Shown: positions 26,151 to 37,565 of the stretch, piece after piece
How the letters are laid out: every line of letters begins with the position of its first letter
Position numbering within the stretch: position 1 is the stretch's first letter
DNA from: Pseudarthrobacter sp. MM222
Lineage (GTDB): Bacteria > Actinomycetota > Actinomycetes > Actinomycetales > Micrococcaceae
Length of the DNA: 64,000 nucleotides
Assembly: GCF_947090775.1 (NCBI RefSeq)
Contig: NZ_OX352321.1
Location: 2,418,001 to 2,482,000, forward strand
Reading direction: 5' to 3'
The notes under the pieces: model-generated
Told to the model about the DNA's origin: nothing
Database searches by the model: none
What the model saw: the letters and a program-made list of their open reading frames with translations, nothing else
Position numbers and translations under genes: made by a program

Positions 26151-26963
26151 ATGTTCCGTTTCCCAGTCCTGAAGGCCGCCGCAACCGGCGTGGCCGCAAT
26201 CCTCGCCCTGTCCGCTTGCGGTGCCGGCTCCTCCACCAACTCCGCCGGAGCCACCGAGACCATCAAGGTGGGCGCCCTGGCCGTGCCGGCCGGGGACATG
26301 CTGAAGCATGTCCAGCGGGAGCTCGCCCCCAAGGAGGGCCTCACCGTGGAGTACAAGGAGTTCAGCGACTACAACACGCCGAACCCGGCCGTGAGCGACG
26401 GGGACATCGACGCCAACCTGTTCCAGAACACCACGTTCATGGAGACCTACAACAAGGCCTCCGGAAAGAACCTTGTCAGCGTGGGCAAGGTCTACCTCCC
26501 GCCGATGGCCCTGTACTCCAATGGCGTGGCCACCCTGGATGCACTGCCCGACGGCGCGTCCGTCGCCATCCCCAACGACCCCACCAATGAGTCCCGCGCC
26601 TTGAAGCTCCTCGCGTCCAAGGGGCTCATCGAAGTCACCGAGAACCCGATCACGCTCAAGGACGTCAAGGCGAACCCGAAGAACCTCAAGTTCACGGAGA
26701 TCGAGAACGCCAGCCTGCCGCAGGCCCTCAACGACAAGGACGCGGCCATCGTGACGCTGGCCTTTGCCCTTCCCGCCGGCCTGAGTGCCGACAAGCAACT
26801 GCTGGTCGAGGGCAGCGACAGCGCCTACTACAACGTGCTGGCGGTCAAGGCCGAGATGAAGGACGATCCCCGCGTGCAGAAGCTCTACAAGATCCTGACC
26901 TCGCAAGAGATGAAGGATTTCATCCAGACCAAGTTCAAGGGCCTGGTGATCCCGGCCAGCTGA
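26151..26963 (+). CDS. metQ: Methionine-binding lipoprotein MetQ
   Basis: The 270-residue NlpA-family protein has lipobox LSAC (Cys23). TIKVGALAVPAGDMLKHVQRELAPKEGLTVEYKEFSDYNTPNPAVSDGDIDANLFQNTTFM follows the MetQ pattern. It ends MKDFIQTKFKGLVIPAS, also typical. It is 61 bp downstream of metI with AAAGAG before ATG. The last 29 bases overlap the 3' end of the convergent gluconokinase gene. Confidence 0.95.
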   Translation: MFRFPVLKAAATGVAAILALSACGAGSSTNSAGATETIKVGALAVPAGDMLKHVQRELAPKEGLTVEYKEFSDYNTPNPAVSDGDIDANLFQNTTFMETYNKASGKNLVSVGKVYLPPMALYSNGVATLDALPDGASVAIPNDPTNESRALKLLASKGLIEVTENPITLKDVKANPKNLKFTEIENASLPQALNDKDAAIVTLAFALPAGLSADKQLLVEGSDSAYYNVLAVKAEMKDDPRVQKLYKILTSQEMKDFIQTKFKGLVIPAS

Positions 26964-27516
26964 CCAGGCCGGCCGGGGCACCGGAACGCAGGCGGGCAAG
27001 GCCCTCCAGCGCGTCGCGCACCACCTCGGCAACCGGGGCGGCGATATCGGTGACGACACCGGCTTCGTCCGGGCCGAGCGGCTCCAGCGTTGCCAGCTGC
27101 GATTCAAGCAGGGCCGCGGGCATGAAGTGGCCACTCCGGCCCTCCAGCCGGGAGCCCAGCACCTGCCTGCTGCCGTGCAGGTGCAGGAACACCGTGTCCG
27201 GCGCCTGGGCCCGGATGGCATCCCGGTAACTGCGCCGAAGCGCTGAACAGGCCAGGACCAGGCCGCCCGAACCGGCCGCGGCCAGTTCGCTGCCGACTAT
27301 CGCGAGCCAGGGCCAGCGGTCATCGTCGGTCAACGGCGTGCCGGCTGCCATCTTGGCCACGTTCTCCACAGGGTGGAGGGAATCGCCGTCGAGGAAGCGG
27401 ACACCCAGTTCGCGGGCCACGAGGTCGCCGATGGTGGTCTTGCCGCAGCCGGACACGCCCATGACGATCACACGGGGCGCCCGCACCGCAGCTGTTGCGG
27501 AAGCTGAGGGAGTCAT
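26935..27516 (-). CDS. gntK: Gluconokinase (GntK type)
   Basis: The 193-residue P-loop kinase has Walker A GVSGCGKT and the GntK signature FLDGDSLHPVENVAKMAAGTPLTDDDRWPWL, then ACSALRRSYRD. The known reaction is ATP-dependent phosphorylation of D-gluconate to 6-phosphogluconate. The start ATG overlaps the manD stop as TGATG, so the two are coupled, and it is last in the uidA-carrier-manD operon. That operon produces 2-keto-3-deoxygluconate, not gluconate, so its role here is unclear. The C-terminus is unusually Gly/Pro-rich and overlaps metQ by 29 bp. Confidence 0.88.
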   Translation of the reverse strand: MTPSASATAAVRAPRVIVMGVSGCGKTTIGDLVARELGVRFLDGDSLHPVENVAKMAAGTPLTDDDRWPWLAIVGSELAAAGSGGLVLACSALRRSYRDAIRAQAPDTVFLHLHGSRQVLGSRLEGRSGHFMPAALLESQLATLEPLGPDEAGVVTDIAAPVAEVVRDALEGLARLRSGAPAGLVSWPGSPGP

Positions 27517-28745
27517 CACCAGTCGTGAACCGTGCCGTCGACGAGGCGGTTGTAGGGCAGGTAGGCCTGCTGGTACGGGTAGGCCGCGGCGGCTTCCTCG
27601 TTGAACTCAACGCCGATGCCGGGCTTGTCCCCGGGGTGCAGGTAGCCGTCGACGAACGTCATCGACTGCTCGAAGACCTCATTGGTCTTGTCCGAGTGCT
27701 GCATGTACTCCTGGATCCCGTAGTTATGGATCGCCAGGCCCACGTGCAGCTGCGCGGCAAACCCCACCGGGGAAATATCCGTCGGCCCGTGGAAACCGGA
27801 CTTGATCTGATACTGCGCGGCGAAGTCCATCACCTTCTTCAGCGGGCTGATCCCGCCGAAGTGCGTCGACGCCGCCCGGACATAATCAATCAGCTGTTCC
27901 TTGATGATCGTCTGGTAGTCGTACACCGTATTGAAGATCTCCCCGATCGCCAGCGGCGTGGTGGTGTGCTGCCGGACCAGCCGCAGCGCCTCCTGGTTCT
28001 CCGCCGGGGTGCAGTCCTCCAGCCAGAACAGGTCATACGGCTCCAGCGCCTTGCCCAGCTTCGCGGCCTGGATCGGCGTCATCCGGTGATGCCCGTCATG
28101 GAGCAGCGGCAGTTCCGGGCCGAACTCGTTCCGGACCGCCTCGAACACGCCCGGCAGGTGCCGCAGGTACGCCCGGGTGTCCCAGTCCTCCTCCAGCGGG
28201 AACGCCCCCCGCCCGGCCGGCTCATAGTCATACCGCTCCCCCGAGGCCTGCGCCTGCGCCGCGACCCCGTACACGGCCTTGATCCCCGGCACCGCGGTCT
28301 GGATCCGGATCGACTTGTACCCCAGCGCCAGGTGCTCCCGGACCGAATCGAACAACGACTCCAGGTCCGCGCCCGAGGCGTGCCCGTACGCCCGCAACCC
28401 GTTCCGCGACGCCCCGCCCAGCAGCTGGTACACCGGCATGTTCGCGAGCTTGCCCTTGATATCCCACAGCGCCATGTCCACCGCGGCGATCGCGGCCATC
28501 GTCACCGGCCCCCGCCGCCAGTACGAACTGCGGTACAGGAACTGCCAGGTGTCCTCGATCCGGTGCGGATCCTTCCCGATCAGCAACTGCGCAACGTGCT
28601 CCTTCAGGTACGCCGCAACCGCGAGCTCACGCCCGTTCAGCGTCGCATCGCCGATCCCGGTCACCCCGTCCTCGGTGGTGATCCGCAACGTCACGAAATT
28701 ACGGGAGGGACTGGTCACAAAGACTTCCGCGGCAATGATTTTCAC
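27516..28745 (-). CDS. manD: D-mannonate dehydratase ManD (enolase superfamily)
   Basis: The 409-residue cytoplasmic enzyme dehydrates D-mannonate to 2-keto-3-deoxygluconate with Mg2+. It begins [22 protein letters not shown] and has [16 protein letters not shown], the metal/catalytic segments LLHDGHHR (Asp, His), FWLEDC (Glu) and AIGEIFN (Glu), and [16 protein letters not shown]. Length and these motifs match the ManD/RspA subgroup, more than general muconate-lactonizing enzymes. UxaC, UxuB and UidA nearby make glucuronate degradation the clear context. It is followed by gntK with a TGATG overlap. Confidence 0.92.
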   Translation of the reverse strand: MKIIAAEVFVTSPSRNFVTLRITTEDGVTGIGDATLNGRELAVAAYLKEHVAQLLIGKDPHRIEDTWQFLYRSSYWRRGPVTMAAIAAVDMALWDIKGKLANMPVYQLLGGASRNGLRAYGHASGADLESLFDSVREHLALGYKSIRIQTAVPGIKAVYGVAAQAQASGERYDYEPAGRGAFPLEEDWDTRAYLRHLPGVFEAVRNEFGPELPLLHDGHHRMTPIQAAKLGKALEPYDLFWLEDCTPAENQEALRLVRQHTTTPLAIGEIFNTVYDYQTIIKEQLIDYVRAASTHFGGISPLKKVMDFAAQYQIKSGFHGPTDISPVGFAAQLHVGLAIHNYGIQEYMQHSDKTNEVFEQSMTFVDGYLHPGDKPGIGVEFNEEAAAAYPYQQAYLPYNRLVDGTVHDW

Positions 28746-28776
28746 AACAGGTCCTTTCGGGGGGACTGGGTCAGGG

Positions 28777-30204
28777 TCAGTTGGTGGGCGCCGCGAGCGG
28801 CGTGGGTGAAGTGGCGGTTCCGGTACCGTCGGAGGATTGCCCGGCGGCGGGACCAGTGGGGTGGGGGCCGTCGCCGCGTTCGCGGCGGGCGGTGATCTCT
28901 TCGAGTATGCGGGCGTGCATCGCGTCCGTGAGCTTGTACTTGGACATCACCAGCACGGCCAGGATGGTCATGATGGCGGGCATGGCTCCGGCGGCTACCT
29001 GGATGCCGAAGACTGCGTCCGCGGTCTGCACGGCGCCGGACTTGTAGCCCCCCAGGGCCAAGGCATAGGCGGCGAGGGCTCCGCCGACTGCCTGTCCCGT
29101 CTTGCGGGTGAAGGAGAAGAGCGCGTAGGTGATGCCTTCGGTGCGAACACCGGTCTTCCATTCGCCGTACTCCACGGTGTCCGCTTCCAGTGCCCAGACC
29201 ACGATGTTCACGGCCAGGACGCCCACAAGGCTGATCACCAGGCCGGTGAAACCGATCCAGACCTGGCTCGCCGGGGTCAGGAAAATGAGGGTTCCGCCGG
29301 CCACGGTCAGCAGGGACGAGAGGATGTACACGCGCTTCTTGCCGAACGAACGGACCAGCCTGGGCATGAAGGCGGCCAGCACGAAGGTCAGGACGAGTTG
29401 CGTGATGGACAGGACCGGATAGAGGTCCAGACGGCCCAGGACGTCGCGGAGGTAGTACAGCTGCACGGAGGTCAGGGCGAGGTAGCCGGTGAGGAAGAAG
29501 AAGGAGCTCAGGCAGAGCATCAGCAGCGGCTTGTTGCCCTTGAGGGTGTCCATGCTCTGCGTGAAGGTGACGTTGGGCACGGCGCGGTGCACCCGCTCCT
29601 TGGCCGTGAGCACGGTGAAGAAGTAGAGCGCCGCGCCGATAACGACGAAGACCAGCGTCACCGTGGTGAACGTGGACTGCAGGTCCGCGCCGGGCTTAAT
29701 CAACGGGGCCACAAAGATGCCGAGGGCGGAACCGACCAGCAGGGCGCCGATCATCCGGGCGGAGCCGAGTTTGGCCCGCTCCCCCGGGTCCTGCGTCATG
29801 GCGCCGGCCAGCGAGCCGTACGGAATGTTCACCAGGCTGTAGGCGAGACCGAGCGCCGCGTACGTGACGTAGGCGTACAGCAGGGTGCCCGTCTCGCCGA
29901 TCTGGGGCACGGAAAACGTTGCCACGCTGAGCAGGAGCAGCGGGATGGAACCGAACATGATGAACGGGCGGAACTTGCCGAAGCGCTTGCTGAAGGCACG
30001 GTCCACCACCCGGCCCGCGAACACATCGGCAAAGGCGTCGAAGATCCGGACCGCCAGCAGCAGCGTGCCGGCGGCGGCCGCGGAAATGCCGGCTACGTCC
30101 GTGTAGTAGACGAGCAGGAACATGGTGGCCGTGGTGAAGGCGAGGTTGTTGGCGGCGTCGCCGGCGCCGTAGCCGATGATGCTCAGATTGTTCAGCTTTT
30201 TCAT
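28777..30204 (-). CDS. GPH-family sugar-cation symporter, probable glucuronide carrier
   Basis: The 475-residue protein has 12 membrane helices. The GPH (glycoside-pentoside-hexuronide) hallmark lies early: [16 protein letters not shown], then [34 protein letters not shown]. The position between uidA and manD points to glucuronides as substrate, as in E. coli UidB. The C-terminal 45 residues are a polar Gly/Thr/Pro tail. It is separated from uidA by 60 bp that contain a perfect hairpin. Confidence 0.9.
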   Translation of the reverse strand: MKKLNNLSIIGYGAGDAANNLAFTTATMFLLVYYTDVAGISAAAAGTLLLAVRIFDAFADVFAGRVVDRAFSKRFGKFRPFIMFGSIPLLLLSVATFSVPQIGETGTLLYAYVTYAALGLAYSLVNIPYGSLAGAMTQDPGERAKLGSARMIGALLVGSALGIFVAPLIKPGADLQSTFTTVTLVFVVIGAALYFFTVLTAKERVHRAVPNVTFTQSMDTLKGNKPLLMLCLSSFFFLTGYLALTSVQLYYLRDVLGRLDLYPVLSITQLVLTFVLAAFMPRLVRSFGKKRVYILSSLLTVAGGTLIFLTPASQVWIGFTGLVISLVGVLAVNIVVWALEADTVEYGEWKTGVRTEGITYALFSFTRKTGQAVGGALAAYALALGGYKSGAVQTADAVFGIQVAAGAMPAIMTILAVLVMSKYKLTDAMHARILEEITARRERGDGPHPTGPAAGQSSDGTGTATSPTPLAAPTN

Positions 30205-30225
30205 GTGTGGGCTCCTTTACCCGGT

Positions 30226-30245
30226 GCCGGCCCCGCGGGGCCGGC
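30226..30245 (-). promoter_or_regulatory. Intercistronic hairpin between uidA and the carrier gene
   Basis: A 20-bp perfect palindrome (GCCGGCCCCG and its reverse complement, abutting) is followed on the minus strand by the AAAGGAG ribosome site of the carrier. It may attenuate or process the operon mRNA. Confidence 0.55.
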
Positions 30246-30264
30246 GAAAACAATGGTGAAAACG

Positions 30265-32235
<1,971 letters not shown>

Positions 32236-33714
32236 CTACCCGGAGACAGCCGGCCCCGGAAGCGTTCCGCACAAGTCTTCGATAAGCGAGACGACGGCGG
32301 CGTCCTCGCCGAGTCCGGGGCTCAGCAGGCCCAGCAGGGTGGCGATCCGCCGGGTGCCCGACAGGCTGTTGGCGACCCCGATCTCTGCGGCGAGGGGGTC
32401 GGCGAGTTCCGGCGCCGCGCCGGGGAAGTCCAGCCGGGTGTAGTCCAGCCAGGCGGAGATGAGCCGCGCTGCCGCCTCGCCTGACCGGCCCTTGGCCCGC
32501 TCGGCCTGCAGCACGGGAACGGCGCGCATCCGGAGCTTGGTGCTTCCGTCAACCGCGATCTGCGCGAGGTGGTGCGCGATGCGGGCGTTCCGGAAGCGGG
32601 CCAGGAGTTGCGCGCGGTACTCCGGGATCCGCAGGTCTGCGCGTTTCGGGTCCGCTGTTGCCAGGCTGGCGGCCGCTTCGTCCCAAAACTCCTCGACGGC
32701 CCGCAGGCACGCCGGGTCGGCCAACGCCTCTGCCACCGTCGCGTGGCCGCACAGCTGTCCGGCGTATGCCAGGAGCGAGTGGGCGCCGTTGAGGAGCCAC
32801 AGCTTGCGGTTCTCGTAGGGTTCGATCTCGGCCACGAACATGGCGCCGGCGTCTTCCCAGCGCGGCCGGCCGGCCGGGAAGTCGCCGCTGAGCACCCAGT
32901 TCCGGAAGGGCTCCGCGACCACCGGGGACGAGTCGGAGTAACCGCAGGCGGCCTGGACCGCTGCGACGTCGGCCTCCGTGGTCCGCGGTGTGATGCGGTC
33001 CACGGACGTGCTGACGAAGCTGACGTTGGCATAGACCCAGGCCGCCAGGCCGGCATTCCACGCTGCGGCCAGGCCCAGCACCGCGCTGCGGGCAACGCTG
33101 CCGTTGTTCGCGAGGTTGTCGCAGCACACGACGGCGAGCGGGCCAGAGCCGGCCGCCTTCCGCGCAGCCAGGGCGAAGACCAGCCGGCCCAGCGGCGTCG
33201 TCGGCCTGCCGGCGGCTCCCGCGGCTCCGCCGTCGCCCGCTTCCAGCAGCGCGAGGTCTGCGACGACGTCGGGGGCGGCGCGGTCAAGCTGGCCGTGCGC
33301 GTCAAGGCGGTACGCGGCCTCGGTGATGGTCAGGGTGATAACGGCCGTCGCCGGAGCGGCGACCAGCTCGGCGAGGCGGTCCACATCGGCGCCGTCCACA
33401 GCCTCGACGATGCTGCCGACAACCTCGAACGAATCGCCGGCATCAGCGCGTTCGACCACGGTGTACAGGCCGTCCTGCTCGGCGAGGGCCAGCGCGGCGT
33501 CCGGCCGCCGGCCGGTGAAGGAGGCGATGCCCCAACCGGCGGCATCGCCTGCCCGCTGGGTGTACCAGGCCTGGTGCGAGCGGTGGAAGGCGCCCAGCCC
33601 CAGGTGGACAATCCTTACCGGGGCCTTGGCGGCCGACCGGATGGACCGGTTCAGACGGGGATGCGACACCGTTGCAGGCACCGCTGGCTCGCCCTGCTGC
33701 AGTTCGAGGCTCAC
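32236..33714 (-). CDS. uxuB: D-mannonate oxidoreductase (fructuronate reductase)
   Basis: The 492-residue member of the mannitol/hexuronate dehydrogenase family reduces D-fructuronate to D-mannonate with NADH. Features are RIVHLGLGAFHRSHQAWYTQ (Rossmann entry), CCDNLANNG, VSFVSTSVDRITPRTT, EPFRNWVLSGDFPAGRP and KLWLLNGAHSLLAYAG (catalytic Lys region with Asn and His). The start overlaps the uxaC stop by four bases. In this context UxuB fits better than mannitol dehydrogenase. Confidence 0.9.
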   Translation of the reverse strand: MSLELQQGEPAVPATVSHPRLNRSIRSAAKAPVRIVHLGLGAFHRSHQAWYTQRAGDAAGWGIASFTGRRPDAALALAEQDGLYTVVERADAGDSFEVVGSIVEAVDGADVDRLAELVAAPATAVITLTITEAAYRLDAHGQLDRAAPDVVADLALLEAGDGGAAGAAGRPTTPLGRLVFALAARKAAGSGPLAVVCCDNLANNGSVARSAVLGLAAAWNAGLAAWVYANVSFVSTSVDRITPRTTEADVAAVQAACGYSDSSPVVAEPFRNWVLSGDFPAGRPRWEDAGAMFVAEIEPYENRKLWLLNGAHSLLAYAGQLCGHATVAEALADPACLRAVEEFWDEAAASLATADPKRADLRIPEYRAQLLARFRNARIAHHLAQIAVDGSTKLRMRAVPVLQAERAKGRSGEAAARLISAWLDYTRLDFPGAAPELADPLAAEIGVANSLSGTRRIATLLGLLSPGLGEDAAVVSLIEDLCGTLPGPAVSG

Positions 33715-35117
33715 AGCTTGAAAACCCTTCTCGGGGAGGAATCGACGACGTCGACGATGATCTCGTGCGCACGCTCTTCGCTGACCCGGTGCTCCGCCAC
33801 CAGGCGGGCCAGGAAGGCCGCCTCGATCCGGCGGGAGGTGTCATGACGCGCGGGAATGGAGCAGAAGGCGCGGGTGTCGTCGATGAAACCCGACGACCTG
33901 GAGAATCCAGCGGTCTCAGTGACCGCCGCGCGGAAGCGGAGCATGGCATCCGGTGCGTCCAGGAACCACCACGGGGCGCCAAGGTACACGGACGGGTAGA
34001 AGCCGGCCAGCGGCGCGAGTTCGCGGGAGAACACGGTCTCGTCCAGGGTGAAGAGCACCAGATGGAAGTCCTTGGCCGTGCCGAAGTCCTGCAGCACGGG
34101 GCGGATGGCCTCCGTGTAGTTGACCGCGAAGGGGATGTCGTGCCCGGTGTCCGCGCCGTAGGCGTTGAACGTGGGCTCGTGATGGTTGCGGTAGGAACCC
34201 GGATGGATGGTCATCACCAGCCCGTCTTCGACCGACATCCGGGCCATCTGGTACATCATGTGGGCTTCGAAGTCGTCGCGGTCCTGGGCCGTGGCCTGTC
34301 CGCTGCGGGCGCGGTCGAAGAGCCTGGCCGCCTCGGCGGCGTCGAGTTTCAGCGTTGCCGGTGTGCGGACGCCGTGGTCCGCGGAGACAGCCCCGTGCTC
34401 CAAGAAATAGCGGCGCCGGTTCTCCAGGGCGGTGAGGTACGCGGCATAACCGGTGCCGCCGTCGCCGGCTGCCCCGATCAATCGCTCGACGTTCGCCTGC
34501 CACCGCGGGTGGGCGATGTCCAGGTACTGGTCCGGCCGGAACGTGGGCAGGACACGGCCGTGGAAGGTGGGGTCCTGGGCGATGGCCCTGTGGCTGGCCA
34601 AATCGTCCAGCGGATCATCCGTGGTGGCGAGGACCTCGATATTGAAGTCCTTGAACAGCTGGCGGGGCCGGAACCCGGGCTCCTGCAGCTTGGCGTTGAT
34701 GGCGTCATAGGTGGCGTCCGCGGTCTCGGCACTGAGCTCGTGGTGGAGGCCGAACACGGTTTCGAACTGGTGGCGGAGCCAGTACCCGGACGCTGTTCCT
34801 TCGAACAGCGGCCACGCGGCACAGAACTCGCGCCACACGCTGCGGGACCCGGGCGCCGCATCGGAGGAGGCGCGCAGCCGGCCCAGCGGCACCCCGCTGG
34901 CGTGGATCAGGCGGGTGACGTAGTGGTCCGGACTGACCAGCAGCGCGGCGGGATCCGGAAACGGGGTGTCCTGTTCAAGAACGGCAGCATCAACGTGGCC
35001 GTGCGGCGAAAGAATGGGGAGGTCCTGTACCCGCTCCAGCAGCGCGCGGGCAATCCTGCGCGTTCCGGGATCCGTGGGGAGGAGCCGGTCGGGGTGGGCG
35101 GCAATCGACTGTGACAT
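33711..35117 (-). CDS. uxaC: Glucuronate isomerase
   Basis: The 468-residue amidohydrolase-fold enzyme converts D-glucuronate to D-fructuronate (or galacturonate to tagaturonate). Family marks are LPILSPHGHVDAAVLEQD (His-x-His metal site), SPDHYVTRLIHASGVPLG, WREFCAAWPLFEGTASGYWLRHQFETVFG, TIHPGSYRNHHEPTF and GAPWWFLDAPDAM. It is the first gene of the uxaC-uxuB pair. The upstream LacI-type operator lies 30 bp before ATG, so the transcript may be almost leaderless and tightly repressed. Confidence 0.95.
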   Translation of the reverse strand: MSQSIAAHPDRLLPTDPGTRRIARALLERVQDLPILSPHGHVDAAVLEQDTPFPDPAALLVSPDHYVTRLIHASGVPLGRLRASSDAAPGSRSVWREFCAAWPLFEGTASGYWLRHQFETVFGLHHELSAETADATYDAINAKLQEPGFRPRQLFKDFNIEVLATTDDPLDDLASHRAIAQDPTFHGRVLPTFRPDQYLDIAHPRWQANVERLIGAAGDGGTGYAAYLTALENRRRYFLEHGAVSADHGVRTPATLKLDAAEAARLFDRARSGQATAQDRDDFEAHMMYQMARMSVEDGLVMTIHPGSYRNHHEPTFNAYGADTGHDIPFAVNYTEAIRPVLQDFGTAKDFHLVLFTLDETVFSRELAPLAGFYPSVYLGAPWWFLDAPDAMLRFRAAVTETAGFSRSSGFIDDTRAFCSIPARHDTSRRIEAAFLARLVAEHRVSEERAHEIIVDVVDSSPRRVFKL

Positions 35118-35146
35118 ACGTCAATGATCAGGCGCCTCATTGGTCA

Positions 35147-35164
35147 TTGTCAACCGGTTGCCAA
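35147..35164. promoter_or_regulatory. LacI-type operator between uxaC and its repressor gene
   Basis: TTGTCAACCGGTTGCCAA has a perfect CAACCGGTTG core. On the minus strand TTGACA at 35148-35153 is a good -35 for uxaC, though the -10 (near 35125) is poor. The site also lies just after the 3' end of the repressor gene (stop 35175). Confidence 0.7.
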
Positions 35165-35174
35165 AAATTGCCAT

Positions 35175-36236
35175 TCAGTTTGCCGGAAGCAGCCGTCCGC
35201 TGGATCCGCGCAGCACCAGTTCAGTGTCCACCCGGACAATCGCGGCCACCTGCTCCGCGCCGTGCAGCACGTTGAGCAGGAGCGTGGCGGCTTCCGTGCC
35301 GCAGGCGGTCATCGGTGAGCGCACGGTGGTAAGCGGCGGCGTGGTGAAGTCCGCGCCGAAGATGTCGTCGAAGCCCACAATGCTGATCCGGTCCGGAACC
35401 ACCACTGCGGCGGCCTGCAGTTCCTGCATCAGTCCGATGGCCAGGAGGTCGTTGTAGGTGATCACGGCCGTGGCGCCGCTGGCGACGACATCGCGCGCGG
35501 CCTGCCGGCCGCCGTCGACCGTTGGCTTCACGGACTCAAGCCGGACGGCCTCCAACCTGGACCATTCGCAGGCCGCCTGGACGCCCTCCCACCGGCGGCC
35601 GGACATCCACGACCGTTGCGGGCCGGCCACGTACGCGATCCTGGAGTGTCCGTTGGCCGCGAGGCTGCGGACTGCTTCGCCGATGCCCTTGTTGACCTCG
35701 GGAACGACGCAGGGAACGCCGTCAACCTCGCGGTTGATGACCACCACCGGCTTTTCCCGAGCGAGCTCGCGGATCCGGTCGTCGTCCATTCGCGGGCTGG
35801 CCAGGATCAGGCCGTCCACCGTGGCCATCATCCGCCGGGCCGCGGTGAGTTCCGTTTCCGCGGATTCGGCGGATTCGGCGAGCATCAGGGTGTAGTTCCG
35901 GGCGGTGGCTGTTGATTCCGCGCCGCGGATGATGCCGAAGAACGTGGGGTTGGTGATGTCCGCGACGATCAGCCCAAGGGTGCTGGTCCGGCCGGTGGGC
36001 AGGGCACGCGCGAACGGGTTGACGTGGTAATTGAGTTCGGCGGCCGCGTCCTCGATCAGTTTCTGCGTCTTGGCGCTGACCCGGCCGGGCTTGCTGAGCG
36101 CCCGGGACACCGTGGACGGGTTCACGCCGGCAAGCTTGGCGATGTCGTAGATGGTGGCGCTCGGCTTTCCGTCCCGGCTGGACTTCCTGGCAGCAGCGGT
36201 TGTTGCGGCAACTTCTGGCTTTGCGGGTTCGGTCAC
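35175..36236 (-). CDS. LacI-family repressor of the uronate genes
   Basis: The 353-residue regulator has an N-terminal helix-turn-helix, ATIYDIAKLAGVNPSTVSRALSKPGRVS, a hinge region and a periplasmic-binding-like sensor domain ending GFDDIFGADFTTPPLTTVRSPM. Start GTG 36236 is preferred: the ATG at 36251 overlaps the -10 box TAGCTA (36251-36256) of the promoter, whose -35 side carries a half-conserved operator (36274-36290). This implies autoregulation. Its recognition helix and sensor closely resemble the LacI protein at 46057-47079, so both may read the same operator. The inducer is unknown, probably fructuronate or a glucuronide. Confidence 0.88.
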   Translation of the reverse strand: MTEPAKPEVAATTAAARKSSRDGKPSATIYDIAKLAGVNPSTVSRALSKPGRVSAKTQKLIEDAAAELNYHVNPFARALPTGRTSTLGLIVADITNPTFFGIIRGAESTATARNYTLMLAESAESAETELTAARRMMATVDGLILASPRMDDDRIRELAREKPVVVINREVDGVPCVVPEVNKGIGEAVRSLAANGHSRIAYVAGPQRSWMSGRRWEGVQAACEWSRLEAVRLESVKPTVDGGRQAARDVVASGATAVITYNDLLAIGLMQELQAAAVVVPDRISIVGFDDIFGADFTTPPLTTVRSPMTACGTEAATLLLNVLHGAEQVAAIVRVDTELVLRGSSGRLLPAN

Positions 36237-36273
36237 TGCCCCATCGTACATAGCTACTGCGGGAATGCGGGCA

Positions 36274-36290
36274 GGCCAGCCGGTTGCCAA
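36274..36290 (-). promoter_or_regulatory. Degenerate LacI-type operator of the repressor gene
   Basis: On the minus strand TTGGCAACCGGCTGGCC: the left half matches the shared operator exactly, the right half is degenerate. It precedes a 17-bp spacer and TAGCTA, so it overlaps the -35 region. This fits weak autoregulation. Confidence 0.55.
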
Positions 36291-36350
36291 CGGCCCCGGC
36301 CGTCCTGCCTCCACCAAGCGCTCCCGCATTCTCTCGCGAGCAGGTTGCTG

Positions 36351-37517
36351 CTAGGTGCGCTGCGGGAACTTGCCTTCCTCGGCGATCCGTTTGTTGAGTT
36401 CCGTAAGGAACTCGTCCTCGTCGAAGTCCAGCGCTACTTCCCTGCCCGTCCAGCTGGAGAGGTGGATGGCGTTGGCCAGGCGGACGCCTTTGATGCCGTC
36501 GGAGCCGGGGGCGAGCAGCGGGGTGCCGTCCAAAATGTTGGCGGCAAAGTTCGCCAGGACGCCGGCGTGCTGGGCGCCCCAGGCGGACGGGAATTCGATG
36601 ACCTCGGAGCTGTAGTACTCCTCGGGATTCAGCTCGCCCATAAAGAGCTTGCGCACGTCATCCATGCCCATGCCGTCGCTGAGCTCGCGCTCCGGCCTGG
36701 TCAGCCGGGTCACGGTGGCGGTCTTGCTGTCGGTGACGACGATCTTGCCCTGGTCGCCAAGGATTTCGAAGCGGTCGGTGCCGGTGAGGTCGTGGGTGGC
36801 GGTAACGAAGACGCCGGTGGCGCCGTCCCCGTAGTCCACCACGGCAGTGACCTCGTCCTCGACGGCGATGTCCCGGCGGAAGCCGTACGCCACCTTGGCG
36901 TACACGGACCGGGGCGCCCCGCAGATCCACTGCCAGAGGTCCAGCTGGTGCGGTGCCTGGTTGACCAGGACGCCCCCGCCCTCGCCACCCCAGGTGGCGC
37001 GCCATTCGCTTGAGTTGTAGTAGCCCTGGGGACGCCACCAGGTGGTGATGATCCAGTTGGTACGGCGGATCCTGCCGATCTCGCCGTTGTCCACGATTTC
37101 CTTGAGTCGCTGGTAGAGCGGGTTGTTGCGCTGGTTGAACATGATGGCGAAGGAAAGTTCGGGCTTGCCGGCGGCGAAGTCGTTCAGTTCCTGCACCTGC
37201 TTCGTGTACACGCCTGCGGGCTTCTCCACCAAAACGTGGATGCCGCGCTTCAGCGTCTCGATGCCCATTTCGGGGTGCAGGAAGTGCGGAACGCACGTGA
37301 CAACGGCATCCACCGTCCCGCTTTCCAGCATGGAGATGTAGTCCTCGTAGAACGGCACGTCCGGGTGGGCGGCCGCGGCCGCGTCCTTCCTGGCCGGGTC
37401 AATGTCGCAGAGGGCACCGATCTCCATATTGGGGACCAGTCCGTCGGTGATGAACGTGGCGTAGGCGCCGCCCTGCTGGCCCAGCCCGATGATACCGAGG
37501 CGTACTTTCTTGCTCAT
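36351..37517 (-). CDS. Gfo/Idh/MocA-family NAD(P)-dependent sugar oxidoreductase
   Basis: The 388-residue enzyme has an N-terminal Rossmann fold (VRLGIIGLGQQGGAYATFI, GxGxxG) and the catalytic-lysine motif HVLVEKPAGVY. It continues with FNQRNNPLYQRLKEIV, WRATWGGEGGGVLVNQAPHQLDLWQW (substrate His) and a beta-sheet C-terminal domain. Members oxidise or reduce hydroxyls of sugars, inositols or glycosides. It is last in the operon that begins with the binding protein at 43791, directly after a sugar-isomerase gene (48-bp gap). The substrate is unknown. It is similar in build to the protein at 43955-44965 but 50 residues longer. Confidence 0.9.
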   Translation of the reverse strand: MSKKVRLGIIGLGQQGGAYATFITDGLVPNMEIGALCDIDPARKDAAAAAHPDVPFYEDYISMLESGTVDAVVTCVPHFLHPEMGIETLKRGIHVLVEKPAGVYTKQVQELNDFAAGKPELSFAIMFNQRNNPLYQRLKEIVDNGEIGRIRRTNWIITTWWRPQGYYNSSEWRATWGGEGGGVLVNQAPHQLDLWQWICGAPRSVYAKVAYGFRRDIAVEDEVTAVVDYGDGATGVFVTATHDLTGTDRFEILGDQGKIVVTDSKTATVTRLTRPERELSDGMGMDDVRKLFMGELNPEEYYSSEVIEFPSAWGAQHAGVLANFAANILDGTPLLAPGSDGIKGVRLANAIHLSSWTGREVALDFDEDEFLTELNKRIAEEGKFPQRT

Positions 37518-37565
37518 GGATGGTGCTTCCTGTCGTGTTGTAAGGGGCCGCCCGGAAAAGGCGGT

